Shown here: positions 54,814 through 64,000 of the stretch, piece by piece
Layout: the number at the start of each line of letters is the position of its first letter
How positions within the stretch are numbered: position 1 is the stretch's first letter
Origin: Vagococcus hydrophili
GTDB taxonomy: Bacteria > Bacillota > Bacilli > Lactobacillales > Vagococcaceae
Direction of reading: 5' to 3'
Assembly: GCF_011304195.1 (NCBI RefSeq)
Contig: NZ_CP049887.1
Location: 806,001-870,000 of the forward strand
DNA length: 64,000 bases
Notes under the pieces: generated by a model
Database searches by the model: none
Told to the model about the DNA's origin: nothing
Seen by the model: the letters and a program-made list of their open reading frames with translations, nothing else
Program-made: the position numbers and the translations under genes

Positions 54814-56853
54814 TTAATCTAAGAACTCTGTTTCTTCATCTCGTTCTTTTAGACTTTTAACGAGTATCTGATTCTCCGTTTTTTCCTGCCAACTTGAATC
54901 TGCCAACAACTCTGTCGCTTCTACTCTAGCTGTTTCTAAAATCATCACATCTGCGACAATATCCCCGACTTTAAATACGGGTAAACCTGATTGTTTCGCC
55001 CCAAAGAAATCTCCCGGACCACGCATTTCTAAATCTTTTTCACTTAAGACGAAACCATCTGTGGTTTCCGTCATGATTTTCATTCGCTCTTTTCCTTGAT
55101 CACTCTTAGGATTAGCGACTAAAATACAATAAGAAGCCAAACTACCACGGCCAACACGCCCTCGTAATTGATGAAGTTGTGCCAAACCAAAGCGATCCGC
55201 ATCCATAATCATCATCATCGTCGAATTAGGTACATTCACCCCAACTTCAATAACTGTTGTTGAAACAAGAACTTGGAGCTGATTATCTTTAAATTCTTCC
55301 ATAATAGCGTCTTTTTCTTGAGATTTCATTTTCCCGTGAAGCAAACCAACTTTGTAGGTTGGGCTAAAAAACTCACTCAGATGTTCATAGATTTCTGTCG
55401 CATTTTTTACGTCCAACATTTCAGATTCTTCTATTAAGGGACAAATAACATACGCTTGTTGCCCTGCTTGGAGTTGTCTATTCATCCATGTTAAAACCGA
55501 ATCCACTTGTTTAGGTAAAATCCATCTCGTTTCGATGGGAATTCTTCCAGCTGGTAACTCATCAATAACAGAAACATCCATTTCTCCATATGCGGTAATC
55601 GCTAGAGTTCTTGGAATCGGAGTTGCTGTCATGAATAATACATCTGGTCGATCTCCTTTTTCACGGAGCATCTTCCTTTGATTTACTCCAAAACGATGCT
55701 GTTCATCTGTAATAACAAGTCCCAGATGATTAAACCTGACTTCTTCTTGAATTAAAGAGTGCGTCCCCACAATAATATCAATCTCACCTGAGTCTAGTTC
55801 AGCTAAAATTCGGCGTCTTTCGGCGGTTTTAGTGGAACTGGTAAGTAACGCCACACTCACTTCTAATGGATCAAACAAGCCAAGTAAACTTTCCATGTGT
55901 TGTTCTGCTAAGATTTCTGTAGGCACCATTAAAGCTCCTTGATAACCAACACTAACCACTGCATACAAACAAATTGCCGCAACAATGGTTTTACCGCTCC
56001 CAACGTCCCCCTGAAGCAAGCGATGCATATGTTTTTCATTTCTTAAATCAGAACAAATTTCATTCACCACTCTTTTTTGGGCTTTCGTTAACTCAAAAGG
56101 TAAAGTTTCAATAAAAGCTTTTAACTTCTTCACATCATAAAGAATCGCATTTCCTTGTTCTTTAGAGGTTTCTTGATTTTTCAATTGAATCATTTGCAGT
56201 TGGAATAAGAAAAACTCTTCAAAAGCTAACCTTCTTTTAGCTAAGCGATTTTCTGCAGTATCTCTAGGAAAATGCATCGCATAGGCTGCTTGTTTTTTAG
56301 GCATTAAGCGATATTTATCAACTAACCATTGAGGAAGGTTCTCTTCCAGCTCATCTCCGTACATTTCCCAAGTACTACGAATTAAATCAACTAAGGTTTT
56401 CTGTTTAATTTTTTTATTCACGTGATAAATCGGTGAGAAATCCTCTTCATCATCTTGAGTAGCCAAAATTTTCATCCCTGTTAAGGCTTTTCTCTTACCG
56501 TCCCATTTTCCGTAAATGGCTATTTCTTCTGATGCGTTAATTTTCGATTTTAAGAAAGGTTGATTAAAGAAAGTCACTCCGATAACAGCTTGTTCGTGCA
56601 TCATCCGAAAGACTAAACGACTCTTTTTAAACCCGAAATAACTAACGACAGGTTCTGCTAGCACTGTGCCTTTTAAGACTACTTTCTCTTGATCTTGAAT
56701 CTCATCTAAGGTTTTCTCTTGAATATCATCGTATCTAAACGGATAGTACATTAACAAGTCCTCAATCGTTTTGATTCCTAAACTTTGAATCACTTCTGCT
56801 CTTTTTGGTCCCACACCTTTTAACGTGTCGATTGATTGTTTTAGATGACTCAT
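54814..56853 (-). CDS. recG: ATP-dependent DNA helicase RecG
   Basis: The 679-residue helicase has an N-terminal wedge (OB) domain (residues 1-220) and superfamily 2 motor domains: P-loop LLQGDVGSGKT, DEQH box in VITDEQHRFG, FMTATPIPRT, and the C-terminal QLHQLRGRVGRG. It remodels stalled replication forks. ATG 56853 is preferred over the TTG one codon upstream, because GGGGGAG spacing fits better. It follows the fakA terminator closely. Confidence 0.95.
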   Translation of the reverse strand: MSHLKQSIDTLKGVGPKRAEVIQSLGIKTIEDLLMYYPFRYDDIQEKTLDEIQDQEKVVLKGTVLAEPVVSYFGFKKSRLVFRMMHEQAVIGVTFFNQPFLKSKINASEEIAIYGKWDGKRKALTGMKILATQDDEEDFSPIYHVNKKIKQKTLVDLIRSTWEMYGDELEENLPQWLVDKYRLMPKKQAAYAMHFPRDTAENRLAKRRLAFEEFFLFQLQMIQLKNQETSKEQGNAILYDVKKLKAFIETLPFELTKAQKRVVNEICSDLRNEKHMHRLLQGDVGSGKTIVAAICLYAVVSVGYQGALMVPTEILAEQHMESLLGLFDPLEVSVALLTSSTKTAERRRILAELDSGEIDIIVGTHSLIQEEVRFNHLGLVITDEQHRFGVNQRKMLREKGDRPDVLFMTATPIPRTLAITAYGEMDVSVIDELPAGRIPIETRWILPKQVDSVLTWMNRQLQAGQQAYVICPLIEESEMLDVKNATEIYEHLSEFFSPTYKVGLLHGKMKSQEKDAIMEEFKDNQLQVLVSTTVIEVGVNVPNSTMMMIMDADRFGLAQLHQLRGRVGRGSLASYCILVANPKSDQGKERMKIMTETTDGFVLSEKDLEMRGPGDFFGAKQSGLPVFKVGDIVADVMILETARVEATELLADSSWQEKTENQILVKSLKERDEETEFLD

Positions 56854-56872
56854 CAAACTCCCCCTTTATGAC

Positions 56873-56912
56873 AAAAAAGAGGCGAGTTCAATTAAACTCA
56901 ACCTCTTTTATT
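56873..56912 (-). terminator. Terminator between fakA and recG
   Basis: AAAAGAGG-TGAGT and ACTC-CCTCTTTT arms form a hairpin with T-tracts on both strands. recG starts only about 20 bp later, so some read-through or a promoter inside fakA is needed for recG expression. Confidence 0.7.
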
Positions 56913-56928
56913 TTTGTTTTAATTTATT

Positions 56929-58605
56929 TTACTCTGCAGCAAAAAGATATGGGTAAACCGGTTGATCCCCTTGGTGGATTTCAACTTCTAAATCTTCGTT
57001 CATTGAAATAAGTGTTGCTTCAATGCGCTCAGCTTCTTCAGCGTCGCCATCTTCACCAATGATGATTGTCACAATTTCAGTATCTTCTTGAAGCATTCCT
57101 TTTAAAGTTTCAACTGACGCATCTAAACGATCTGGATTAGACACAACAATCTTTCCTTCAATCATACCGATATAGTCGTCTTTAGTAATCTCAACACCGT
57201 CGATTGTTGTATCACGAACGGCAGTTGTTACTTGACCACTAATCACTTCTTCAAGCATATCTCTCATAGCAGATGTGTTATCTTCTAATGACATTTGCTC
57301 ATTGAAGCCTAATAAAGCTGTCATTCCTTGAGAAACCGTTTTTGACGGAATCACAACTGCTGGAATTTCACTTACTTCAGCTGCTTGATCAGCTGCCATG
57401 AAGATATTTTTATTGTTAGGTAAAATAATGACTTGTTCTGCATGAACGGCATCAATTGCCTTTAAGATATCTTCTGTACTTGGGTTCATTGTTTGCCCAC
57501 CACTAATAATGTAGTTTGCTCCCATGCTAGTAAATAGCTCTTGAACCCCTTTTCCAGCTGCCACAGAAATAATTCCGTAAGGCACACGTTCTTTAGGTTT
57601 CTCAGCTTTTGCTGTACTTTCAGTTTCTAAAATCGTTTCATGTTGAACACGCATGTTATCCACTTTAATTTTAATTAATGAACCGAATTTTTGACCGTAA
57701 TTCATGACTTCACCTGGTTGCTCTGTATGAACATGAACTTTGATAATTTCATCATCAGCAACCACTAATAAACTATCACCTAGTTCATTTAAGTAGTTTC
57801 TAAATGTATCATAATCAAATTCACTATCAACAGTTGGTCCTTCGCCGATACGTACCATAATTTCAGTACAGTAACCAAATTTAATGTCCTCAGTTGCAAC
57901 AGAACCAGAAACACTTCTGTGATGTTCCGCATTAACCATCGCGTCCATTTGTCCAGGTGTTGGTTGATGTAAGTCACTCTCAACAATTTTTCCTGATAAT
58001 GATTCTAAGAAGCCTTCATAAACAAAAACTAACCCTTGACCACCACTATCAACCACGCCAACTTCTTTTAAGACTGGTAACATATCTGGTGTTTTTGCCA
58101 AAGCTTTTTTAGCGCCTTTAAGAGCTGCTTCCATAACTTCGATACAATCATCAGATGTTTTTGCTTTTTTCTCAGCGCCAATCGCCGCCCCACGAGAAAC
58201 AGTTAAAATCGTTCCTTCAACAGGTTTCATGACTGCTTTATAAGCTGTTTCCACACCATTTTTAAAAGCGTCTGCTAAATTTTGAGCGCTTAGTGTTTCT
58301 TCTTCAATAATTTGTTTTGAAAAGCCACGGAAAATTTGTGATAAAATTACTCCAGAGTTTCCACGAGCTCCCATTAACAATCCTTTTGATAGAATTGCTG
58401 CTAATTCGCCAACATGTTCACTAGTCGAGTCTCTGACTGCTTTAGCGCCACTTGTCATTGATAAATCCATATTCGTTCCTGTATCACCGTCTGGTACAGG
58501 GAAAACATTTAAAGAGTTTACAAATTCTGCATTTTGATTCAAACGATTCGCACCTGCTTGAACCATTGCTTGAAATTGCCCTCCGTTGATTGCTTTCACT
58601 TCCAC
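56929..58605 (-). CDS. fakA: Fatty acid kinase catalytic subunit FakA (DAK2-like)
   Basis: The 558-residue protein has an N-terminal DhaL/DAK2 kinase domain (VFPVPDGDTGTNMDL, GARGNSGVILSQIFRG) and the C-terminal FakA domain. It phosphorylates fatty acids bound to FakB proteins. The start is GTG 58605, reading (M)EVKAINGGQF as in family members, with AGGAGG 9 bp upstream. The longer frame to 58644 is rejected. YloU precedes it by 55 bp, the common Firmicutes pair. Confidence 0.92.
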   Translation of the reverse strand: MEVKAINGGQFQAMVQAGANRLNQNAEFVNSLNVFPVPDGDTGTNMDLSMTSGAKAVRDSTSEHVGELAAILSKGLLMGARGNSGVILSQIFRGFSKQIIEEETLSAQNLADAFKNGVETAYKAVMKPVEGTILTVSRGAAIGAEKKAKTSDDCIEVMEAALKGAKKALAKTPDMLPVLKEVGVVDSGGQGLVFVYEGFLESLSGKIVESDLHQPTPGQMDAMVNAEHHRSVSGSVATEDIKFGYCTEIMVRIGEGPTVDSEFDYDTFRNYLNELGDSLLVVADDEIIKVHVHTEQPGEVMNYGQKFGSLIKIKVDNMRVQHETILETESTAKAEKPKERVPYGIISVAAGKGVQELFTSMGANYIISGGQTMNPSTEDILKAIDAVHAEQVIILPNNKNIFMAADQAAEVSEIPAVVIPSKTVSQGMTALLGFNEQMSLEDNTSAMRDMLEEVISGQVTTAVRDTTIDGVEITKDDYIGMIEGKIVVSNPDRLDASVETLKGMLQEDTEIVTIIIGEDGDAEEAERIEATLISMNEDLEVEIHQGDQPVYPYLFAAE

Positions 58606-58660
58606 TAAAATGTTCCTCCTCATTTCTTTCAAAAACATAATCATCTATTATGTGCTTATT

Positions 58661-59023
58661 TTACTCAGGTTGTACTCGGACACCTTGGATAAAAATATTA
58701 ACTGAATTTGCGACAACACCTAACATTGTCTCTAGGTTGTATTTCACACTTTCTTGCACATTACGACTTACTTCAGAAATTTTTGTACCATAGCTTACCA
58801 TGATATAGACATCAACTGCAACGCCATTTTCTTCCTGACGAACAACCACGCCTCTTGAATAATTTTCTTTACCTAAAATATCATTTACATTATCTTTAAT
58901 TTGATTTTTACTTGCCATGCCAACAATCCCATAGATATCTGTTGCAGCGCCGCCGACAACAGTAGCGATGACATCATTTGAAATTTCAATGGTTCCAGCC
59001 TGTGTTTTAATTTTTACAGCCAT
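58661..59023 (-). CDS. Asp23/Gls24-family protein YloU
   Basis: The 120-residue protein matches the Asp23/Gls24 envelope-stress family: TIEISNDVIATVVGGAATDIYG, split here, and VDVYIMVSYGTKI with VSRNVQESVKYNLE. It sits directly upstream of fakA, a conserved pairing whose functional basis is not well known. It has a GGGAGG ribosome site. It is divergent from rpmB. Confidence 0.92.
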   Translation of the reverse strand: MAVKIKTQAGTIEISNDVIATVVGGAATDIYGIVGMASKNQIKDNVNDILGKENYSRGVVVRQEENGVAVDVYIMVSYGTKISEVSRNVQESVKYNLETMLGVVANSVNIFIQGVRVQPE

Positions 59024-59238
59024 TTTGCTACCTCCCTATAGTCAGTATTTTCCCATTTTCACGCTTAAGTTTATCACAATCCACAGTAATGTTAAAGAAT
59101 AAATCACAGATTACCTACTTTTTTAGAATTTTTATCCACTTCAAGTAAAATTTATATTGCATAAACTCTTAATATATGATAAATTATTCTAGTGTGATTA
59201 ATGTACAATTGATATATACAAAGCAAAGGAGGGATATC

Positions 59239-59427
59239 ATGGCAAAAGAATGTTATATAACTGGGCGTAAAGCAAGATCAGGAAACAACCGCTCTCACGC
59301 AATGAACGCATCTAAACGTACTTGGGGTGCTAACTTACAAAAAGTTCGTATCTTAGTAGACGGTAAGCCAAAGAAAGTTTGGGTTTCTGCTCGTGCTTTG
59401 AAATCTGGTAAAGTTGAACGCGTTTAA
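59239..59427 (+). CDS. rpmB: 50S ribosomal protein L28
   Basis: The 62-residue L28 starts [20 protein letters not shown] and ends [15 protein letters not shown]. Only one cysteine is present, so this is a non-zinc-ribbon version. AAAGGAGGG lies 6 bp before ATG 59239. The frame back to 59176 covers the promoter region and is not coding. It is monocistronic and divergent from yloU, as in many Firmicutes. Confidence 0.96.
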   Translation: MAKECYITGRKARSGNNRSHAMNASKRTWGANLQKVRILVDGKPKKVWVSARALKSGKVERV

Positions 59428-59441
59428 TAAAAAAACTGATT

Positions 59442-59485
59442 AAAGACACTTATATCATTCAGATGATTGGGCGTCTTTTTGTTTT
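59442..59485 (+). terminator. Intrinsic terminator of rpmB
   Basis: AAAGAC/GTCTTT with an inner ATCAT/ATGAT stem is followed by TTTTTGTTTT. Confidence 0.7.
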
Positions 59486-59489
59486 CTAT

Positions 59490-59545
59490 TAAAAAAGAGT
59501 TTAAGATAAAACCTTTAAATAGGTGATATCTTAAACTCTTTTTAT
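59490..59545 (-). terminator. Bidirectional terminator of thiN operon
   Basis: AAAAAGAGTTTAAGATA and TATCTTAAACTCTTTTT form a strong stem with T-tracts on both strands, overlapping the thiN stop codon. Confidence 0.85.
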
Positions 59546-60198
59546 TTTTTATCCTTTGATTGAATCACGCACATCAAACCACTCTCAAAAGAAAAATGGC
59601 TAACATCACCTACAAATTCATTACTTGATAATGACGTAGGATATATAAAATCAACTTGATCCAATTTATATTTAGCATCATACAAGGATAGTTTAGTGAT
59701 TGGTACCAAACAAACATAAGCCAGATACTTTTTATCTGCTTCCTTAAAGATTTTGTGTTTTCCTGGATTAAAGTAAGTCACACTGTTTTGATCATCAAGG
59801 ATTCGAATTTTTTCAAAATAAGGCATAAAGCGTTCTTGGAGCGGTAGCCATAGATTGGATAAATAATGATCCAATCTACCACCTGTTGCTCCAATTAATG
59901 TGTAATCAGCCTTAGGATGCTTCTCAATTGCTTTTAGAATACCTAATTGCATATCCGTGTCATCTTTTTCAGCAGGACATCGTGCAATATCATCTAGTTG
60001 GGTTGTTAACCATTGCCACTCCACTTCAGAAAGGGAATCAAAGTCTCCCACTGCCGCTTCAAGTTCGAAACCAGCTTTAATACCGTAGAGCGATCCACGA
60101 TCAACGCCAATAAACGCGGTCGTTTCCAGATTGTACTGCGTCATATCCGGCCAACTACTCGGATCTGCCCCACCGATAATCACCACTTCGTTAATCAT
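59542..60198 (-). CDS. thiN: Thiamine diphosphokinase
   Basis: The 218-residue enzyme transfers diphosphate from ATP to thiamine. Features are IGGADPSSWP, FIGVDRGSLYGIKAGFELEAAVGDFDS (two blocks) and GATGGRLDHYLSNLWLL-like ATGGRLDH. ATG overlaps the rpe stop as TAATG. The rsgA-rpe-thiN order is highly conserved in Firmicutes. Confidence 0.94.
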   Translation of the reverse strand: MINEVVIIGGADPSSWPDMTQYNLETTAFIGVDRGSLYGIKAGFELEAAVGDFDSLSEVEWQWLTTQLDDIARCPAEKDDTDMQLGILKAIEKHPKADYTLIGATGGRLDHYLSNLWLPLQERFMPYFEKIRILDDQNSVTYFNPGKHKIFKEADKKYLAYVCLVPITKLSLYDAKYKLDQVDFIYPTSLSSNEFVGDVSHFSFESGLMCVIQSKDKK

Positions 60199-60851
60199 TA
60201 CTTCGTTACTTCACGTAATGTTTGAATTCTCTCTCCTACATCAGGTGAGTTATAAACGTAAGATCCAGCCACTAAAACATCTGCTCCCGCATCAACACAT
60301 GATTTAGCTGTTTTATCATCAACGCCACCATCAATTTCAATTTCATACGTATAGCCATGTTCTTTTCTAAGTTTATCTAATTGCTCAACTTTAACTAAGC
60401 ACTCAGGTAAGAAAGCTTGGCCGCCAAAACCTGGGTTGACTGTCATAATTAAAACTAAGTCTGCTAAAGCTAAAACAGGTTCAATCACTGAAACAGGTGT
60501 TCCTGGATTAATGACCACGCCCGCTTTTTTTCCCGTTGCTTTAATCATTTGCATGGCACGGTGAACATGAACCGTACTTTCAGCATGAACGGTAATAATA
60601 TCGGCACCCGCTTTCGCAAAATCTTCGATAAAGCGTTCTGGTTCCACAACCATTAAATGCACGTCTAATACTAAATCTGTTACCGGACGAATCGCAGAAA
60701 TAATATTAGCTCCTAAAGTAATATTCGGTACAAATTGACCATCCATCACATCAACGTGAATATAGTCCGCGCCCTTTTCATCTACCAAACGAATATCTCT
60801 TTCTAAATTTGCAAAATCTGCGCTTAAAATTGAAGGTGCTATTTTAACCAT
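60198..60851 (-). CDS. rpe: Ribulose-phosphate 3-epimerase
   Basis: The 217-residue TIM-barrel enzyme starts MVKIAPSILSADFANL and contains HVDVMDGQFVPN, DVHLMV, MTVNPGFGGQ and EIDGGV, all with catalytic or phosphate-site residues. It interconverts ribulose-5-P and xylulose-5-P. ATG 60851 follows GTGAGG, and the frame extending to 60932 would overlap rsgA. The gap to rsgA is 10 bp. Confidence 0.95.
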   Translation of the reverse strand: MVKIAPSILSADFANLERDIRLVDEKGADYIHVDVMDGQFVPNITLGANIISAIRPVTDLVLDVHLMVVEPERFIEDFAKAGADIITVHAESTVHVHRAMQMIKATGKKAGVVINPGTPVSVIEPVLALADLVLIMTVNPGFGGQAFLPECLVKVEQLDKLRKEHGYTYEIEIDGGVDDKTAKSCVDAGADVLVAGSYVYNSPDVGERIQTLREVTK

Positions 60852-60861
60852 TGTTATTGCC

Positions 60862-61749
60862 TCACTTTTCTTTTTTATTGTATTTTGGTTTTCTTGTTTT
60901 AATCTCTTCGTAAAACTGTAAATAATTATCATACCGTGACTGTAAAATGTTGCCTTCTTCTAAACGATGTTTCACTTCACATTTTGGCTCTTTATGATGC
61001 ATACACTCTCTAAACTTACAAAATTCAGAAGCCTCTAAAAATTCAGGGAAATACTTAGGTAATTCTTCCAAACTCATTTCTAAAAATTCAATTGAACTAA
61101 ATCCTGGAGTATCAGCAACAAGACCTCCGTTTAATTCAATTAATTCTACATGTCTGGTTGTGTGACGTCCTCGACCTAATGCCTCAGAAATGTCTCCTAC
61201 TTCCAAATCAAGACTTGGGGCAATTTTATTGAGGAGTGTCGATTTTCCTGCTCCGGATTGTCCCATAAAAACAGTTAGTTTGTCTTTGAAATAAGCGGTC
61301 AAGTTATCAGTGTTTCCTGATTCTGAATATAAAACTGGATAACCTACTGATTCGTAATATTTTTTTACATTAGCCATCTCAGCTTTGATTTCTTCTGTCG
61401 CTAAATCTAACTTAGTAATATAAATAATCGGTTGGATTTTTTTCGACTCTAAGGTCACTAAAAAGCGGTCTAATAGATTAAAAGAGAAATTAGGTTTGAC
61501 ACAACTAGTCACCACAACTCCTAAATCAATGTTCGCAACAGCCGGTCTAATCAATTCGTTCTCCCGCTCAAAAACATCTAACACATAACCATCTGTTAAA
61601 TTACTACTTTCAAATTCCACCCAATCACCAACAAGAGGGGTAATGTTGCGATTACGAAAATTCCCACGACCCCTTGTTTGATAGGTTTCTCCCTCATGAT
61701 ATATATAATAAAACCCACTTAACGCTTTTCTAATTTGTCCTTTAGGCAT
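60862..61749 (-). CDS. rsgA: Ribosome small-subunit GTPase RsgA
   Basis: The 295-residue circularly permuted GTPase has an OB domain (residues 1-70), ITKLDLA (G4) before GQSGAGKSTLLN (G1), DTPGFSS (G3), and a C-terminal zinc site (CKFRECMHHKEPKCEVK). It acts in late 30S maturation. GAGGAAAG precedes ATG. An extended -10 (TGTTACAAT on the minus strand near 61791) gives it a promoter after the pknB terminator. Confidence 0.95.
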   Translation of the reverse strand: MPKGQIRKALSGFYYIYHEGETYQTRGRGNFRNRNITPLVGDWVEFESSNLTDGYVLDVFERENELIRPAVANIDLGVVVTSCVKPNFSFNLLDRFLVTLESKKIQPIIYITKLDLATEEIKAEMANVKKYYESVGYPVLYSESGNTDNLTAYFKDKLTVFMGQSGAGKSTLLNKIAPSLDLEVGDISEALGRGRHTTRHVELIELNGGLVADTPGFSSIEFLEMSLEELPKYFPEFLEASEFCKFRECMHHKEPKCEVKHRLEEGNILQSRYDNYLQFYEEIKTRKPKYNKKEK

Positions 61750-61811
61750 GCTTTCCTCCTTATCAAGATAACGGTTTATTTCTATTTGTTATTGTAACAT
61801 AAATCACGGTA

Positions 61812-61850
61812 AAAAAAGAAGAGACTGACCATTTGAGTCAATCTCTTCAA
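61812..61850 (-). terminator. Intrinsic terminator after pknB
   Basis: On the minus strand GAAGAGATTGAC and GTCAGTCTCTTC form a stem followed by TTTTTTT, 6 bp past the kinase stop. Confidence 0.85.
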
Positions 61851-61855
61851 TGTTT

Positions 61856-63727
61856 TTAACTTTTATTTTCTTTGTCTTTTTGATCATTGTTAGGATTTTC
61901 TTCTTTGCTTGATGGCTCTCCTGTATCCGTTGTTCCAGTCGTTGGTTCTTCTTTCGAACTTGAGTGTGAGGAAGAAGAACTAGGAGGTGTTGTTGATTGT
62001 GGTGGAGCTGTCGGCTCTTTTCCTGCCGAGAACATCACAACAATCTCATCACCTTTTTTCACTTGACTCTTATCACCCACTCTTGGATACGCATAGATGA
62101 CACTCCCTTGTGGAACATTGTCATCGTATTGAGTTCCGCCATCAGAAAAAACTAACCCTGAACTCTCTAAATAACTTAAGGCACGACTTCTTGAATAGTT
62201 ATACATATCCTCTAGAGCAAATGTTGCGGCACCTTCACTAATAATTAGCGTCACTTTAGTGTCATCCGGGTTAACCTTACGACCTGATTTTGGCGTTTGC
62301 TTAATGACTGCATCCGTTTTAACAGAAGAAGATTTTTCTTTTTTAATCGTAATATTTTCTTCTTTAAACCCTTTATTTAACAGATCATCTTTAGCATCCG
62401 TCACATCTTCATGAGCATAATCTTTCATCGTCACATCTGATTGACCAGAACTCACGTAAAGTGTGATCGAGCCAGATTTTTTCTTCACGGAAGATCCAAT
62501 TGGCGGATCAGTTTTAACAACGAGTCCTTTTTCAATTTTATCGTCACTTATTTTTTCAGTTTTCTTAACGCTAATGTGCTCTTTTTCAAGCATAGCAGTG
62601 GCTTCTGCTTCTGTCTTACCACTCACATCTGGAATAGTAACATCGCCACCTTTTTTGCCTAAAACAAACAATCCACCACCAAGCAAAATCAAGACTGCCG
62701 CAATCGCTAAAAAGATTTTTAAACCACGTTTAGATTTCTTCTTAACTTCATCTAATTCTTCATCGTCATCCTCATCTAAATTTGGATTTAACTTAGGAAT
62801 TGGCTTAGTCACATGACTTGGCACGTAGACATCATCGATGGGTTCTAACATGATTGTTTCATCCGTCATCGCTGAAGGCTCAAAAACAGCCTCTCTAGCA
62901 CGGTCCGGACTCAATGACGTTCTAATATCAGCATACATTTCATCCACTGTCTTATAACGATCCGTCATCTCTTTAGCTGTTGCTTTTAAGACCACGTTTT
63001 CTAAAGGTTGTGGAATTTGTAGATTACTTTCTCTCACTGAAGGCATATCTTTTTGGAAATGTTTCAATGCAATCGATACGGCGGATTCTCCTTCAAAAGG
63101 AACCCCACCTGTTAAGAGTTCATACAAAATTATCCCTAAGGCATAGATATCTGATTGACGCGTCGCCATACCACCACGAGCTTGCTCTGGTGATAAGTAA
63201 TGAACCGATCCTAAGAGCGTATTCGTTTGAGTAATAGATGTTTCAGATAATGCAATCGCAATCCCGAAATCGGTAATTTTAACAGTACCGTCTTCATCTA
63301 CTAAAATATTTTGTGGTTTCAAGTCACGGTGAATAATTCGGTGTTGATGAGCTAAAGAGATAGCTGACAACACTTGACCCATAATATCGACCACTGTTGT
63401 TAGCGGAATATTAGGATGATTTTTAATGTACTGCTTTAAATCTGTTCCCTTAACATATTCCATCACTATATACTGCATGCCGCTTTCTTCGCCCACATCG
63501 TACACACTCACAATGTTTGGATGTACCATCTCAGTTGCAGCAAGTGCTTCTCTTTGAAAACGTCTCAAAGAATCCTGATCGTTTTGAAAGTCAAAACGAA
63601 GGACTTTAACAGCCACTTCACGATTTAAGATTAAATCTTTCGCTAAATAAACATTGGCCATACCGCCGCTACCAATGTTACCAATCGTTTCATAGCGTTC
63701 CCCTATCTTTGTGCCAATTGTTATCAT
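61856..63727 (-). CDS. pknB: PASTA-domain Ser/Thr protein kinase (PrkC/PknB/StkP)
   Basis: The 623-residue membrane kinase has an N-terminal kinase domain (1-275: GSGGMANVYLA, VAVKVL, HRDLKPQNILV, DFGIA, SPEQARGG), a juxtamembrane acidic stretch (EDDDEELDE), one membrane helix (about 335-355) and three PASTA repeats (about 360-565). A serine/threonine-rich external tail follows. It senses muropeptides or lipid II and controls cell-wall synthesis. ATG overlaps the phosphatase stop by ATGA, the universal stp-pknB coupling. Confidence 0.95.
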   Translation of the reverse strand: MITIGTKIGERYETIGNIGSGGMANVYLAKDLILNREVAVKVLRFDFQNDQDSLRRFQREALAATEMVHPNIVSVYDVGEESGMQYIVMEYVKGTDLKQYIKNHPNIPLTTVVDIMGQVLSAISLAHQHRIIHRDLKPQNILVDEDGTVKITDFGIAIALSETSITQTNTLLGSVHYLSPEQARGGMATRQSDIYALGIILYELLTGGVPFEGESAVSIALKHFQKDMPSVRESNLQIPQPLENVVLKATAKEMTDRYKTVDEMYADIRTSLSPDRAREAVFEPSAMTDETIMLEPIDDVYVPSHVTKPIPKLNPNLDEDDDEELDEVKKKSKRGLKIFLAIAAVLILLGGGLFVLGKKGGDVTIPDVSGKTEAEATAMLEKEHISVKKTEKISDDKIEKGLVVKTDPPIGSSVKKKSGSITLYVSSGQSDVTMKDYAHEDVTDAKDDLLNKGFKEENITIKKEKSSSVKTDAVIKQTPKSGRKVNPDDTKVTLIISEGAATFALEDMYNYSRSRALSYLESSGLVFSDGGTQYDDNVPQGSVIYAYPRVGDKSQVKKGDEIVVMFSAGKEPTAPPQSTTPPSSSSSHSSSKEEPTTGTTDTGEPSSKEENPNNDQKDKENKS

Positions 63728-64000
63728 TTATCAAAGGCCTCCTTACTTGGAGTTTTAAAATCAATTAATAAAGCGGTGATATTGTCTGTTCCACCTGCTT
63801 CATTGGCCTCACTAATCAATTGTTCCACACGTTTTTTCAACGAATCTGGTTGTGAAACAATGCTCTTCATATAAGTATCAGAAAGCATATTACTTAATCC
63901 GTCAGAACATAACAAAATATGATCATTTTCAGAAATTGCCACCACTGATAAATCCACTTCAACCTCACCTGGAACACCCACAGACCTGACTAACACATTC
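63724..64000 (-). CDS. PP2C-type Ser/Thr phosphatase, C-terminal part, cut by window end
   Basis: The last roughly 92 residues of a PP2C phosphatase (Stp/PrpC) are visible, and the frame stays open to the window edge. Motifs NVLVRSVGVPGEVEVD, LLCSDGLSNMLSD (metal Asp) and GGTDNITALLIDF (metal Asp) are typical. The GTG at 63996 is internal and not the start. It reverses phosphorylation by the adjacent PASTA kinase. Confidence 0.93.
   Translation of the reverse strand, partial: NVLVRSVGVPGEVEVDLSVVAISENDHILLCSDGLSNMLSDTYMKSIVSQPDSLKKRVEQLISEANEAGGTDNITALLIDFKTPSKEAFDK

Overview
The window is a chromosomal segment of a low-GC Gram-positive bacterium of the order Lactobacillales. The best fit is Enterococcaceae (Vagococcus or Enterococcus relatives): bifunctional GshAB glutathione synthesis, the MupG/MurQ/MurP MurNAc recycling set, a PTS fructose operon, YueI, an oligopeptide Opp system and a PrkC-type PASTA kinase, with AT-rich gaps and strong GGAGG ribosome sites. 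The genus is inferred from gene content and not proven. No tRNA, rRNA, phage, transposase or CRISPR array was seen.

Layout. 1-3140: two half-ABC exporters (the first cut by the window edge). 3221-5788: LURP-one-like protein, YjjG-like nucleotidase, and a MerR regulator divergent from a short-chain dehydrogenase. 6112-9181: folate ECF S component under a THF riboswitch, MgsA, UgpC/MsmX ATPase and a second ECF S component. 9258-13576: rsmA, rnmV, tatD, metG. 13577-19982: a candidate small RNA, GNAT protein, MntH, an orphan 178-residue protein, AraC/GyrI regulator, HD hydrolase and photolyase. 20030-22628: membrane-anchored XRE regulator with an ABC exporter. 22898-27842: MurNAc uptake and recycling operon (mupG, murQ, murP, HAD phosphatase) with an RpiR regulator. 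28058-31712: Fur-boxed iron-complex ABC importer. 31854-34297: YueI, serine hydrolase and two unknown small proteins. 34408-36687: gshAB. 36835-40424: fruR-fruK-fruA. 40700-47130: rnc-smc-HAD-ftsY. 47250-52897: oppDFBCA. 53412-59023: YloU-fakA-recG-plsX-acpP (fatty-acid and phospholipid entry). 59239-64000: rpmB, then stp-pknB-rsgA-rpe-thiN.

The most unusual feature is a family of long structured repeats found at five loci (5781, 17233, 27838, 33851 and, on the minus strand, 40702). Each array starts at the stop codon of a protein gene, on that gene's strand, and consists of one to four units of about 118-125 bp. Each array then ends with an extra left half-unit followed directly by an intrinsic terminator. 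A unit folds into a long hairpin. Between loci the primary sequence of the stems differs, but paired positions change together (for example GGC/GCC to ATC/GAT, GCAACT/AGTTGC to GTAACT/AGTTAC, CTCC/GGAG to CTTC/GAAG), which is direct covariation evidence for selection on structure. I do not recognise this family.

Regulatory sites are easy to read in this window: a THF riboswitch, a MerR promoter with a 19-bp spacer, a Fur box at the iron operon, a DtxR/MntR-like palindrome at mntH, twin 13-bp boxes at mupG, and many intrinsic terminators.
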